Origin: Stictocephala bisonia
Taxonomy: Eukaryota > Arthropoda > Insecta > Hemiptera > Membracidae
Assembly: GCA_035578905.1 (NCBI GenBank)
Contig: JAQJVL010000734.1
Location: 319,501 to 383,500, forward strand
Direction of reading: 5' to 3'
DNA: 64,000 nt
The translations under genes and the position numbers were made by a program. Under the pieces are notes generated by a model. That model saw nothing but the letters and a program-made list of their open reading frames with translations. It ran no database searches and had not been told where the DNA came from. This document shows positions 12,020-24,800 of the stretch, piece after piece (the first letter of the stretch is position 1; every line of letters starts with the position of its first letter).

Positions 12020-12330
12020 AAATATGTGGTATTCAGGGGTGGTGGCGTTCTTATCGTTGTGATAAACAATCTGAAGTGTTTCAGAAGTCATGAACAGAAA
12101 TATTTCTTAGAGTATGCGGGATAAAGTTTGTGTTTGGAGTAGAAAGACTCTTGTGATTCCCTAGACTACTTTGCTCCCTCTCTTCATCCACAAGTCCTTA
12201 ATTCATACCTTGAAACATTGACAGGGGAAGGTGATATCATGTCTGCTTAGCGTTATAGCTGTGATGATGAGTCTTCCACGCCTGGTTATCATTTATATCC
12301 TACCATTAACTCCCTTGACAATTTTACAGA
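12020..12330 (+). pseudogene. Probable LINE endonuclease-domain remnant
   Basis: One broken frame gives FRGGGVLIVVINNLKCFRSH (near 12033-12095), resembling the GGGVLIAV strand of apurinic-type LINE endonucleases. After three stops comes FAPSLHPQVLNSYLETLTGE (near 12168-12230), resembling the family's PPS...YLETL region. It then fades out. The spacing fits an endonuclease N-terminal half. No RT follows; a 125-bp array begins about 130 bp later. Assigned from remembered motifs only. Confidence 0.5.
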
Positions 12331-12461
12331 TTATCAATTTAGGTCGGCTTGACGACAGCCCAGAAATACAGAGCGCCTCGTTATGGCCGCAGTGAACGCC
12401 TGTAATTGGATTACAACTAATTTACATTCTTACAAATCTGTAATAGTAGTTAATACGATTG

Positions 12462-13350
12462 CCTTTGAAAGGGGTAGCCAATGACAACGGTGCTGACCTT
12501 GGCATCCACTTGGCAATCTAAAGAACTAACTTCTCCAGACAACAACTTCTTTCCTCCCTGCACATTAATCGCACTATTAGTTGCGACCTTTGAAAGGAGT
12601 AGGCAATGACAACAGTGGTCACCTTGGCATCCACTTGGCGATCTGAAGAACTAACTACTCCAGACAACAACTTCTTTACTCCCTGCACATTAATCGCACT
12701 ATTAGTTGCGACCTTCGAAAGGAGTAGGCAATGACAACAGTGGTCACCTTGGCATCCACTTGGCGATCTGAAGAACTAACTACTCCAGACAACAACTTCT
12801 TTCCTCCCTGCACATTAATCGCACTATTAGTTGCGACCTTTGAAAGGAGTAGGCAATGACAACAGTGGTCACCTTGGCATCCACTTGGCGATCTAAAGAA
12901 CTAACTACTCCAGACAACAACTTCTTTCCTCCCTGCACATTAATCGCACTATTAGTTGCGACCTTTGAAAGGAGTAGGCAATGACAACAGTGGTCACCTT
13001 GGCATCCACTTGGCGATCTGAAGAACTAACTACTCCAGACAACAACTTCTTTCCTCCCTGCACATTAATCGCACTATTAGTTGCGACCTTTGAAAGGAGT
13101 AGGCAATGACAACAGTGGTCACCTTGGCATCCACTTGGCGATCTGAAGAACTAACTACTCCAGACAACAACTTCTTTCCTCCCTGCACATTAATCGCACT
13201 ATTAGTTGCGACCTTTGAAAGGAGTAGGCAATGACAACAGTGGTCACCTTGGCATCCACTTGGCGATCTGAAGAACTAACTACTCCAGACAACAACTTCT
13301 TTACTCCCTGCACATTATTCGCACTATTAGTTGCGACCTTTGAAACTTTT
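12462..13350. repeat. 125-bp minisatellite array
   Basis: About seven units of 125 bp. The landmark 'cctttgaaagg' occurs at 12462, 12587 and 12712, with the same spacing onward. Each unit contains 'ggcatccacttggcgatct', 'ctccagacaacaacttcttt' and 'gcactattagttgcgacctt'. Units 2-7 are nearly identical and the first is more diverged. No open frame of note (125 is not a multiple of three). Confidence 0.96.
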
Positions 13351-13589
13351 TCTTTGCGACCTCAGCAAAAATGCTTGGGATAATTATTTAAAAATAAATT
13401 GTTTTTACATATAACTTGTGGGCAGGTTGAACTAGTTTGTGGAAAATCCGTATTAGGGAAATGTAATACCTATTATCTACTTATGAAAATTACCTTCTGA
13501 GAAATAAGTTGGCTTAAAAGGCTTCATGTAAGTCTATACATTTTTCCAACCCATTCTTATCTACATTTTCGGTCTGTATTCTCAGGTGG

Positions 13590-14400
13590 TATCAACAGGC
13601 TGATCAGACATCCTTCTCACGCATATAGACTGATCACATCCCTTCTATTCAACCCTATACATCAGGTACTCTTCCACTTACTCCTATAGACTGATCAGGT
13701 AGGCCTACCCTTCTACTCACCCCTATAGACTGATCAGGTAGGCCTACCCTTCTACTCATCCCTATAGATCAGGTACTCTTCCACGCACCCCTATAGACTA
13801 AAAAGGTAGGCATTTCCTTCTACCGACCCGTATATATCAGGTATCCTTCTACTCACCCCAATGGACTAATCAGGTAGGCCTACCCTTCTACTCACCCCTA
13901 TAGACTGATCAAGTAGGCCTACCCTTTTACTCATCCCTATAGATCAGGTACTCTTCCACGCACCCCTATAGACTAAACAGGTAGGAATTTCCTTCTACAG
14001 ACCCGTATATATCAGGTATCCTTCTACTCACCCCAATGGACTAATCAGGTAGGCCTACCCTTCTATTCACCCCAATGGACTAATCAGGTAGGCCTACCCT
14101 TCTATTCACCCCAATGGACTAATCAGGTAGGCCTACCCTTCTACTCACCCCAATGGACTAATCAGGTAGGCCTACCCTTATATTCACCCCAATGGACTAA
14201 TCAAGTAGGCCTACCCTTCTACTCACCCCAATGGACTAATCAGGTAGGCTTACCCTTCTATTCACCCCTACATATCAGGTACTCTTCCACTCACCTCTAT
14301 AGACTAATCAGGTAGGCCTACCCTTCTACTCACTCCTATAGATCAGATACACTTCTACTCATTCCTTTAGGTCAGACACCCTTCCAATAACACACGTAGA
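13590..14400. repeat. 39-bp degenerate minisatellite array
   Basis: Imperfect units built on 'ggactaatcaggtaggccta' then 'cccttctactcaccccaat', period 39 bp (for example 14041 to 14080). Units are interspersed with shorter 'atcaggtactcttcca' variants that lack the central part. The best conserved stretch is 14030-14260, and the edges are strongly degenerate. Confidence 0.9.
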
Positions 14401-14504
14401 TTGCTTAGTTACGTCTCTTAATTTAGCAGATTCGGCGCTGAAGAATGTCATGAGTTTCCACTAATATCACTGGATTTCAGCAAAACTCATCTCCTAAAAC
14501 GATC

Positions 14505-14733
14505 CCTTAAAGAGACAGTGAGCTGAATATTGCATGTGAAAACATGTTCTTCTACAGTCTCTTAAGGAGACAGTGAGCTGAATATACGAGTAGCATGCGA
14601 AAACATGTTCTTCTACAGTCTCCTAAAGAGACAGTGAGCTGACATATAGCATGCAAAAACATGTTCTTGTACAGTCTCTTAAAGAGACAGTGAGCTGACA
14701 TATAGCATGCGAAAAAATGTTCTTATACAGTAT
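14505..14733. repeat. ~58-bp tandem repeat, four units
   Basis: Four units carrying 'agagacagtgagctga', 'gcatgcgaaaacatgttctt' and 'tacagtctctta', 56-61 bp long depending on small indels. The minus-strand frame at 14623-14934 begins in unrelated sequence and runs into this array; I do not consider it a gene. Confidence 0.9.
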
Positions 14734-16585
14734 ATTTTTATCAATATAATAAACTGTTGTTATGTCATGGAATAGGAAGCATAAAAATACAAGAATAAAT
14801 GTAACACAAACATTCCTAAGGAAACACTTTCTTGTGATTGGAAGGACTTTGAAGTGTTTGTTTGTTGTTCTCAAACGCACACGTTTACTTGTTCTTGTGA
14901 CAGAGATGTCAAAGGATACCTCTTCCTTTGTCATGTAAATGGGGTTGTTGATTACATTTCTGACGTTGTTTGACTTTAAGGGAGACTAAAAATATTGTTT
15001 TCAAACAGTTATGCCCAGTTTTATTTCAATTTAGTTAAATATTTAAAATAATTACGAATACTACATTATAAAATGTATACTAACAAGGTGTAGATGCCCT
15101 TAAGTCTTTAAAGATGTATTTACTTTCTTGCAAGATTTGAATATAACTATTCACTGTGCAATAAATAATACTAGGTTACAGTTACTAGTAAAAAACCTTC
15201 GACTAACCCTCCCAAGTTTGGAACAAGTTACAAATATCTGTGAAGCATTTTTGTATCAACGTAAATAATTACAACATAAACAAGTACAAAAATAAATAAT
15301 TATAGCAAATACAGAGTATAGTACACGAGAGCAAAATTCGCATTTAGTGATTAAAGTAGATTTATTCTGAAGGTTACTAACATTTTTCTAGTAACTTATT
15401 TTAGAAGGTTATACAATTGGTTTAGTTATAATTAAGGTTAATAAGTTATACTGTTATATATAATGCGTTATACGTTAAACATTGATAATGCTTCCCAGGA
15501 GCCATTTTGGCAACAATATGTATTGAAAGCTTAGATGTTAAAAATTAAAAAATTAAAGGTGTGCCCAAAATATAGCAGAGACATTTATGTCATAAAATTA
15601 TATTTATAACTTAAATTAACTTTTTATTCATATGAGGAAACATCTGAACTGGATTTGTTGGACCTAAAAACTGTTCAAACTGGAATATTTCTGAAAGTTG
15701 TAAAGTGAGGCACAGATTTTACTTTATTTATATTTTTAAGGCTCGAATGTATGCGTGCTTCAAACATATGACTCTACTGTAAGGTATAATTTTGGAAAAC
15801 ATGTAAAAGTAACTTTTCCGCTCTTTCAAAGCTATACGCTAAATGATAACATTTCATGATTAGTAGTGTTCGATCTTCATTATTATTTTTATTAACGTTA
15901 AAATAGAAATTCCATTTAAAAATAAGTAATTTATTGTACTTAAACAAAAACGTAATGTGTATTTATTACAAAGTAAATCTACATACACATAGCAAACAAT
16001 CAATTGTTTGTAATGAAAAATTAATGAATACAAATATATATACTTTTTAAAATGACGCTTACGGTTGTTTTTTGGTAAACCAAAGAATTTCGTTTCAATT
16101 AATTGATTGTTATAACCTGGCAATAGTAGTAAAACAATTCTGATCGCGGAATAGTACAAAAACTTTGCTAAATCTTCTAAGGTGTATTTACCTATGTTTG
16201 AGATTGAGCTTAGAGGCAGTTTAAAACAATGCGTTTGAAAATGTCCTTCTTATTACTTTCATTTATCAGCTAACCATATTAAATATCCAGACGAGAAAAC
16301 TTCATAGTCATAACCTTACCATATACCAGATTTTCTCTCGATGGAATCGTAAGAACTGATATCAAAATACCCTTTTCTTTGAGATCGAAATAAATTGTTA
16401 TATATTAGTCCAAATTTGAATATTAGTAATTGAAAAAAATCATTCCTCGCTAGGAAATGCAATAACGTTTCGTATTATTGCACGCCTGAAATCAGTATCG
16501 CAAAAAATAGCCTTGTACTCAAGAAAACTTCAAAGCAAACAAGATCAACACAGGTTGCATATAAACATGTGAATCAAACTATTAC
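14734..16585. other. AT-rich intergenic DNA
   Basis: No coding signal or recognisable element. A short hairpin (tgcaataa / ttattgca) lies at about 16457-16482. Nothing else seen. Confidence 0.6.
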
Positions 16586-17229
16586 AAAAGTACGTATGTG
16601 TTACATCGATCACGTTACTGTGACCTAAACTATTACACAAGTACGTATGTGTTACATCGATCACGTTACTGTGACTTAAACTATTACACAAGTACGTATG
16701 TGTTACATCGATCACGTTGCTGTGACTTAAACTATTACACAAGTACGTATGTGTTACATCGATCACGTTACTGTAACTTAAACTATTACACAAGCACGTA
16801 TGTGTTACATCGATCACGTTACTGTGACTTAAACTATTACACAAGTACGTATGTGTTACATCGATCACGTTACTGTGACTTAAACTATTACACAAGTACG
16901 TATGTGTTACATCGATCACGTTACTGTGACTTAAACTATTACACAAGTACGTATGTGTTACATCGATCACGTTACTGTGACCTAAACTATTACACAAGTA
17001 CGTATGTGTTACATCGATCACGTTACTGTGACCTAAACTATTACACAAGTACGTATGTGTTACACCGATCACGTTACTGTGACTTAAACTATTACACAAG
17101 TACGTATGTGTTACATCGATCACGTTACTGTGACTTAAACTATAACACAAGTACGTATGTGTTACATCGATCACGTTACTGTGACCTAAACTATTACACA
17201 AGTACGTATGTGTTACATAGATCACGTTA
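16586..17229. repeat. 51-bp minisatellite array, left part
   Basis: About 12-13 units of 51 bp (acacaagtacgtatgtgtta, catcgatcacgttactgtga, cttaaactatt). The period is 17 codons, so long frames stay open on both strands (for example 16598-17230 plus and 16545-17225 minus); these are by-products. The array continues after the LINE insertion at 17230-17723. Confidence 0.97.
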
Positions 17230-17723
17230 GTTAGTTAGTTAGTTAGTTTAAAATGGGATATGTAGTTGGTCCAGCCAACCCTTGCAACGAAGCCTAAGGC
17301 TTTTTGTGCAAATCCCGGTGCCTAATCGTCGTAAAGCTGACAACCCTTAACCAAGTCAAGGAGCTTCTTCACTAGATTAGTTGTTTCCCACTGTCCCAGA
17401 GGTGAGCCTTCCAAAAGTGCTCTTCTTCTGGCACCAAGGGCCTCACACTCCAGGACAATGTGTTCTGCCGACTCTTCGTCCTCCCCGCAGAGGCGACAGA
17501 TGGGATCCTCCGTGAAGAGTCCCACCGTTCTTAGATGCCTCCGGAATTTGCCGTGGCCGGTGATGAGTCCCACCACCAGCTTAACGTGCGGTTTACTTAA
17601 CCCAAGAAGTGACTTTGTCAACTTCTGGGAGGGATTCTTGACAAGAACCTTGCCGAGTCTTTGCCCTGGGAACCGCCGCCATCTTTCCAGATGTCTGGCG
17701 CTGACCCAGTTTTTGATTGCTGT
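17230..17723 (-). mobile_element. 5'-truncated LINE (R1/LOA-like group) with 12-bp target-site duplication
   Basis: A 494-bp insertion splits the 51-bp array. It is flanked by the direct repeat tagatcacgtta (17218-17229 and 17724-17735), which belongs to the array unit, so the empty site is plain. On the minus strand it carries the C-terminal end of a LINE polyprotein. Its 3' end lies at the low coordinate and finishes in a (CTAA)n tail, read here as ttagttagttag at 17226-17249. Truncation at the 5' end and a target-site duplication are typical of target-primed reverse transcription. Confidence 0.92.
17322..17723 (-). pseudogene. LINE ORF2 C-terminal fragment (post-RT region, zinc-knuckle-like motif)
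   Basis: The frame is open from the truncation point (17722) to a TAG stop at 17322-17324, about 133 codons. The part upstream of the TTG at 17621 reads AIKNWVSARHLERWRRFPG in the same frame, so the true fragment is longer than an ATG/TTG-based call. It contains SKPHVKLVVGLITGHGKFRR, then CRLCGEDEESAEHIVLEC (C-x2-C...H-x4-C). This pattern is common at the C-terminus of LINE polyproteins that end with an RNase H or knuckle region. The frame has no stops or shifts, so the insertion is relatively young. It is not functional alone. Confidence 0.88.
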
Positions 17724-18412
17724 TAGATCACGTTACTGTGACCTAAACTATTACACAAGTACGTATGTGTTACATTGATCACGTTACTGTGACAAACTAT
17801 TACACAAGTACGTATGTGTTACATCGATCACGTTACTGTGACTTAAACTATTACACAAGTACGTATGTGTTACATCGATCACGTTACTGTGACCTAAACT
17901 ATTACACAAGTACGTATGTGTTACATCGATCACGTTACTGTGACCTAAACTATTACACAAGTACGTATGTGTTACATCGATCACGTTACTGTGACTTAAA
18001 CTATTACACAAGTACGTATGTGTTACATCGATCACGTTACTGTGACTTAAACTATAACACAAGTACGTATGTGTTACATCGATCACGTTACTGTGACTTA
18101 AACTATAACACAAGTACGTATGTGTTACATCGATCACGTTACTGTGGCCTAAACTATTACACAAGTACGTATGGGTTACATCGATCACGTTACTGTGACC
18201 TAAACTATTACACAAGTACGTATGTGTTACACCGATCACGTTACTGTGACCTAAACTATTACACAAGTACGTATGTGTTACATAGATCACGTTACTGTGA
18301 CCTAAACTATTACACAAGTACGTATGTGTTACTTCGATCACGTTACTGTGACCTAAACTATTACACAAGTATGTATGTGTTACATCGATTACGTTAGTGT
18401 GACCTAAACCGT
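17724..18412. repeat. 51-bp minisatellite array, right part
   Basis: Continuation of the 51-bp array, about 13 units, beginning with the right copy of the target-site duplication. One unit near 17781 lacks a few bases (gtgacaaactatt). The frames 17765-18397 plus and 17784-18368 minus are by-products of the period. Confidence 0.97.
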
Positions 18413-21305
18413 ATGTCTAGACTGGAACGTAGAGGTGATACATTTCCTCACCATATCCTTCTTCCTGGAGTTCTCCTAAACATTTATTACGTTTACTTAT
18501 TTGAATCTCTGAAAAACACTTCATTATTTGTTACTAATGATTCTCTTAGCAAAATGTTCACATGATGTGTTAGCTTTTCATGACAATATACATTTAAATT
18601 ATTTGTTAAAAATAAATAGTGTTATGTTTTAGGGTACTAAACTAAATGACTTTATTTAATTTTAAAAAGGGTGATTAAACAAATTTTAATAAGCAAATCC
18701 AAATTACAGATGTATTCATTTTTATAGTTATTACATTAAAATATAATTTGTTTATGTTTTATTTACAATAAGTTATTGATTTACTATAGAAATAAGCTTA
18801 AACATTTTTGTTTTTAATTCTGTAACAAAAATCCTTAGTTAATATTAGTGTTCATTTGCGTTGTTTTTATTTTTAAATATTTATTTGGCAATATATTAAA
18901 AATTTTTTTATAGGTTATTACCTATTTATATTTATTAACTATCTATTTATTGTATATTTGTCAACTAATTCTTTGGTATTTATAATTATTATTTGTTACC
19001 TATTTTTGCATATCAATTTATTAGCTATATATTGTATATTTATTGAGCTCTTGAGCCTTTTAACTTGTAAATATTTAGTGCTTGTTTGATTATTTGTTTA
19101 ATCGTGTAGATTGGCTGGATCAATTAAATGTCTATTGGGTTAAAAGTGTTAATATGTTTTCTTCAATACATTTGGGTTTATGCCTGTATTGTTACATGAA
19201 ATAAAATAAAATAATAAATGTGCTTGTGGTTTAATTAACTTCATATATATTTTATTAGTACTTTTACTTTGTGAATATATTTTTTTTAACTTAAAGTAAA
19301 AATAAGTAAATATAAAGAAGTCAAATTTTACTTCACAGATGGTCAGAATATCCTACTTAAAATAAAATTATATTTGTAATATTTATTGGGGGGTTATATT
19401 ACATAGATTTGTCCTTTTAACTGGTAATTAATCATTATTTCGTTGGAACTAAATAAGTTCCAAAATGTTAACAGATAAATTATTGTCATAGTTAATAATA
19501 ATAAATATTATGTACGAGTAAGAGATGAAATAAGGTTTATACTGGATGATTTAGGCAGATTTGAAGGAAGATAAACGATTTATGTTTATAATTTGTTTAC
19601 CAAGTCACATACTTATCAAACACGCACTAAACAGTAGACATAATGTCCATTTACATTATGTTATTAGTGAGGCAGACGCCCTCATAACCTCGGCATGACG
19701 GTAGTATGCGGCTTTCTCCCGATACGTCCTAATGTTTACAAATACATGAACTTAGTAATTCCACCATATATTTTGTTACAAACTCCTCCATCATGGTCTT
19801 CCTCCTGTATAGAAGAGTAACCAACCATCTTGGTAGGTTCATCACGTACAGTATTTGCCTCTACGTAAGTATCTTATCATATGTATTTCATCTGTAAATT
19901 ACTGTTGAATAATATACTAAGTAGTTTTAATTATACTAAAAAATTAACATAATAATTTTAACTTAGAGAATTAACTTAACTAAGTTATGAATGCTACGTA
20001 GCTTGGATCATGACTAGCTATGATAGTATTAAAAATTGAATGCGTTATATATCGAATTGGTTTTTCTTCTTAGCCACAACAAACTAAGTAAACCGACTCA
20101 ATTTTAACCTATCTTTTCAATTATAAATATGGCCATACTTACCTGAAAAAATTCAAAGTGGACAGTTTAAGTGTATAAATGTACAAGTACGCAAATAAAG
20201 GAAATTATCATTTGAGTTCTCCTCAGTAACAACGTAACGGATCGTCTTAAATGCTTCTTCCTTTTCGTAATATATTACAGCTTTTATTATTATATTGCGA
20301 AAAGACAATAATTTTGAAAAAAGGAAGTAAGGAGTTATGGCTTATAAATATCACAATTTTCCAGGAACTATTAATATCCCCGCTGATGTTTTGTAAAATA
20401 AGTGGGATATGCATTCAACAGTGAAATAAATTTATTTTGTTTAGTACTCATTATTATTAGAATAAGTTCTTTTAGATTTTTAATAATAATAAAACTTAAT
20501 TAATTAATATATTAGATGTCATTTGGTATTTGAAATATGGAACGAAACATACTTATGTTACATACTTACATAATATAACATTGTTATGAAACATCAATTT
20601 CAAAACTACCCTAAATTGTATGTATTCTGGATGTAGCGTTCGTGACAGTAATTGTATGGACCCATATTGTAAGAACTCATAATGCCACTCCCTATTCATT
20701 ACGTTCCACTTCGTAATCATCCCCATACATCGTATTTGTGCCGTACTTTTAGTGTAATATAATTGTAATCAATTTTACCAATAATAATGTACTTAAATTA
20801 ATTATAAAATCAATTACTGTATAAAGAAGATACATCAAATGTTTATTTATGACATTAAAAATGTAACTAAACTGAAGTAATATAAAAAAGGCAATTTAAA
20901 TTAAAAAATATTTTAATAATTTTTACTAAATCAGTGAAAAGAAAATATCGAAACAAAACCCTCAATTCTTGATTTTGACCATTACAACGCTATCAACCGA
21001 TGTCTCTGGCTTCAATAACACACAATATCGTGCTTCAATAACATCCAGCTTTAATCAGGCTCGGACAGCTTCCCCTAATGGTCCCAATATATGTTTGTTT
21101 CTGGAAAGAGTGGGATAAGATTTCATCATCAGATCTCGTTTAATTGACAACATTAATCTTGTTTATTCCTCTATTGTTAGTCCATTTAATGTATTACTGG
21201 GACTGAGATGGTTGAAGAGTTGTTAAACACTCTTACTTTGCTGTGTATGTTGGATTACAATACGTCAATTATTAAGAATATATACAATTTCAGCTCTCCT
21301 ACCCA
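18413..21305. other. AT-rich intergenic DNA
   Basis: Strongly AT-rich with no open frame. A stretch ending in 'gaaataaaataaaataataa' (about 19198-19217) could be a LINE 3' tail, but no coding remnant lies upstream. Patches near 20620-20730 and 20990-21130 are less AT-rich but unrecognised. Confidence 0.5.
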
Positions 21306-21665
21306 TACCTCTTGCTACCTACCCATACGCTTAGAATAGTACTAATCCACCCACTTATACATGTACAGTGGTACTAACCCACTCACCCACTCATACACAT
21401 ACAGTGGTATTGTCCTAACCACACAACTATTAACGTACAGTAGAATTAACCCACCCACCCACTCACACACGTACAGTGGTACTGATCTAACCTATCAACT
21501 ATACACTTAGAGTGGTACTGACCCACCCATCCATTTATACAAGTACAGTGGAATTGAACAACCCATCCACTCACACACGTACAGTGGTATTGTCTTAACC
21601 GCCCTCCTATACACTAAGAGTGGTACTGACCCAACCATCCACTCATACACGTACAGTGGTATTGA
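21306..21665. repeat. ~38-bp degenerate minisatellite (CCCACCC...GTACAGTGGTATTGA type)
   Basis: About nine imperfect units with 'acccacccactcatacacgt' then 'acagtggtattga', and variable spacer lengths. The same core occurs at 5.1-5.37 kb and, inverted, at 62.87-63.05 kb. Confidence 0.85.
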
Positions 21666-21874
21666 GATTACATAATTGTTAATATTGTTTAGGTGATAAC
21701 TGATTCCAATGAGAGTTTTAGAAGGGGAGTTTTCATAGTAAAAATATATATCTTTAATGTAAAACTAACATGACCTGTTGAATATACGTGACATGTCCAG
21801 TATATATCTTAACTAGTGCTTTAAATAATACATTCCTGTTCTTCTCAATTGCAAATTTCAAATTTCAAATTATT

Positions 21875-24800
21875 TAACATTTTTAGTTATTAGACTTACA
21901 AGACAACCACTTGTTAGATATCAGGATACTTTCAATACCCAGCACATTTGTGCTCTTGCTATCACGTAACATTTTTAGTTATTAGATTTACAAGACAACC
22001 ACTTGTTAGATATCAGGATACTTTCAATACCCAGCACATTTGTGCTCTTGCTATCACGTAACATTTTTAGTTATTAGATTTACAAGACAACCACTTGTTA
22101 GATATCAGGATACTTTCAATACCCAGCACATTTGTGCTCTTGCTATCACGTAACATTTTTAGTTATTAGACTTACAAGACAACCACTTGTTAGATATCAG
22201 GATACTTTCAATACCCAGCACATTTGTGCTCTTGCTATCACGTAACATTTTTAGTTATTAGATTTACAAGACAACCACTTGTTAGATATAATGACACTTT
22301 CAATGCCCAGCATATTTCTGCTCTTGCTATCACGTAACATTTTTAGTTATCAGACTTACAAGCCAACCACTTGTTAGATATTAGGACACTTTCAATACCC
22401 AGCACATTTGTGCTCTTGCTATCACGTAACATTTTTAGTTATCAGACTTACAAGCCAACCACTTGTTAGATATCATGACACTTTCAATTCCCAGCACATT
22501 TGTGCTCTTGCTATCACGAAACATTTTTAGTTATTAGACTTACAAGACAACCACTTGTTAGATATCATGACACTTTCAATACCCAGCATATTTGTGCTAT
22601 TGCTATCACGTAACATTTTTAGTTATTAGACTTACAAGACAACCACTTGTTGGATATCAGGACACTTTCAATACCCAGCACATTTGTGCTCTTGCTATCA
22701 CGTAACATTTTTAGTTATTAGATTTACAAGACAACCACTTGTTAGATATCATGACACTTTCAATACCCAACACATTTGTGCTCTTGCTTCACGTAACATT
22801 TTTAGTTACTAGACTTACAAGACAACCACTTGTTAGATATCAGGTCACTTTTAATACCCAGAATATTTGTGCTCTAGCTATCACGTAACATTTTTAGTTA
22901 TTAGACTTACAAGACAACCACTTGTTAGATATCAGGACACTTTCTATACCCAGCATATTTGTGCTCTAGTTATCACGTAACATTTTTAGTTATTAGACTT
23001 ACAAGACAACCACTTGTTACATATCAGGACACTTTCAATACCCAGCATATTTGTGCTCTTGCTATCACGTAACATTTTTAGTTATTCGACTTACAAGACA
23101 ACCACTTGGTAGATATCAGGACACTTTCAATACCCAGCATATTTGTGCTCTAGTTATCACGTAACATTTTTAGTTATTAGACTTACAAGACAACCACTTG
23201 TTAGATATCAGGTTACTTTCAATACCCAGCATATTTGTGCTCTAGTTATCACGTAACATTTTTAGTTATTAGACTTACAAGACAACCACTTGTTAAATAT
23301 CAGGACACTTTCAATACCCAGCACATTTGTGCTCTTGCTATCACGTAACATTTTTAGTTATTAGACTTACAAGACAACCACTTGTTAGATATCAGGACAC
23401 TTTCAATACCCAGCATATTTGTGCTCTAGCTATCACGTAACATTTTTAGTTATTAGACTTACAAGACAACCACCTGTTAGATATCAGGACACTTTCAATA
23501 CCCAGCATATTTGTGCTCTAGTTATCACGTAAAATTTTTAGTTATTAGACTTACAAGCCAACCACTTGTTAGATATTAGGACACTTTCAATACCCAGCAT
23601 ATTTGTACTCTAGCTATCACGTAACATTTTTGGTTATTAGATTTACAAGACAACCACTTGTTAGATATCATGACATTTTCAATACCCAGCATATTTGTAC
23701 TCTTGCTATTACGTAACATTTTTAGTTATTAGACTTACAAGCCAACCACTTGTTAGATATTAGGACACTTCAATACCCAGCATATTTGTACTCTAGCTAT
23801 CACGTAACATTTTTGGTTATTAGATTTACAAGACAACCACTTGTTAGATATCATGACACTTTCAATACCCAGCATATTTGTACTCTTGCTATTACGTAAC
23901 ATTTTTAGTTATTAGACTTACAAGACAACCACTTGTTAGATATCATGACACTTTCAATACCCAGCATATTTGTACTCTTGCTATTTCGTAACATTTTTAG
24001 TTATTAGACTTACAAGCCAACCACTTGTTAGATATTAGGACACTTTCAATACCCAGCATAATTGTACTCTAGCTATCACGTAACATTTTTGGTTATTAGA
24101 TTTACAAGACAACCACTTGTTAGATATCATGACACTTTCAATACCCAGCATATTTGTGCTCTAGTTATCACGTACCATTTTTAGTTATTAGATTTACAAG
24201 ACAACCACTTGTTAGATATCATGACACTTTCAATTCCCAGCATATTTGTGCTCTAGCTATCACGTACCATTTTTAGTTATTAGATTTACAAGACAACCAC
24301 TTGTTAGATATCATAATACTTTCAATACCCAGCATATTTGTGCTCTAGCTATCACGTACTATTTTTAGTTATTAGATTTACAAGACAACCACTTGTTAGA
24401 TATCATGACACTTTCAATTCCCAGCATATTTGTGCTCTAGCTATCACGTACCATTTTTAGTTATTAGATTTACAAGACAACCACTTGTTAGATATCATGA
24501 CACTTTCAATTCCCAGCATATTTGTGCTCTAGCTATCACGTACCATTTTTAGTTATTAGATTTACAAGACAACCACTTGTTAGATATCATGACACTTTCA
24601 ATTCCCAGCATATTTGTGCTCTAGCTATCACGTACCATTTTTAGTTATTAGATTTACAAGACAACCACTTGTTAGATATCATGACACTTTCAATACCCAG
24701 CATATTTGTGCTCTAGCTATTACGTACCATTTTTAGTTATTAGATTTACAAGACAACCACTTGTTAGATATCATGACACTTTAAATTCCCAGCATATTTG

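Noticed and set aside
16545..18397. Long frames on both strands as cysteine/tyrosine-rich repeat proteins
   Set aside because: By-products of the 51-bp (17-codon) period; interrupted by a LINE insertion.
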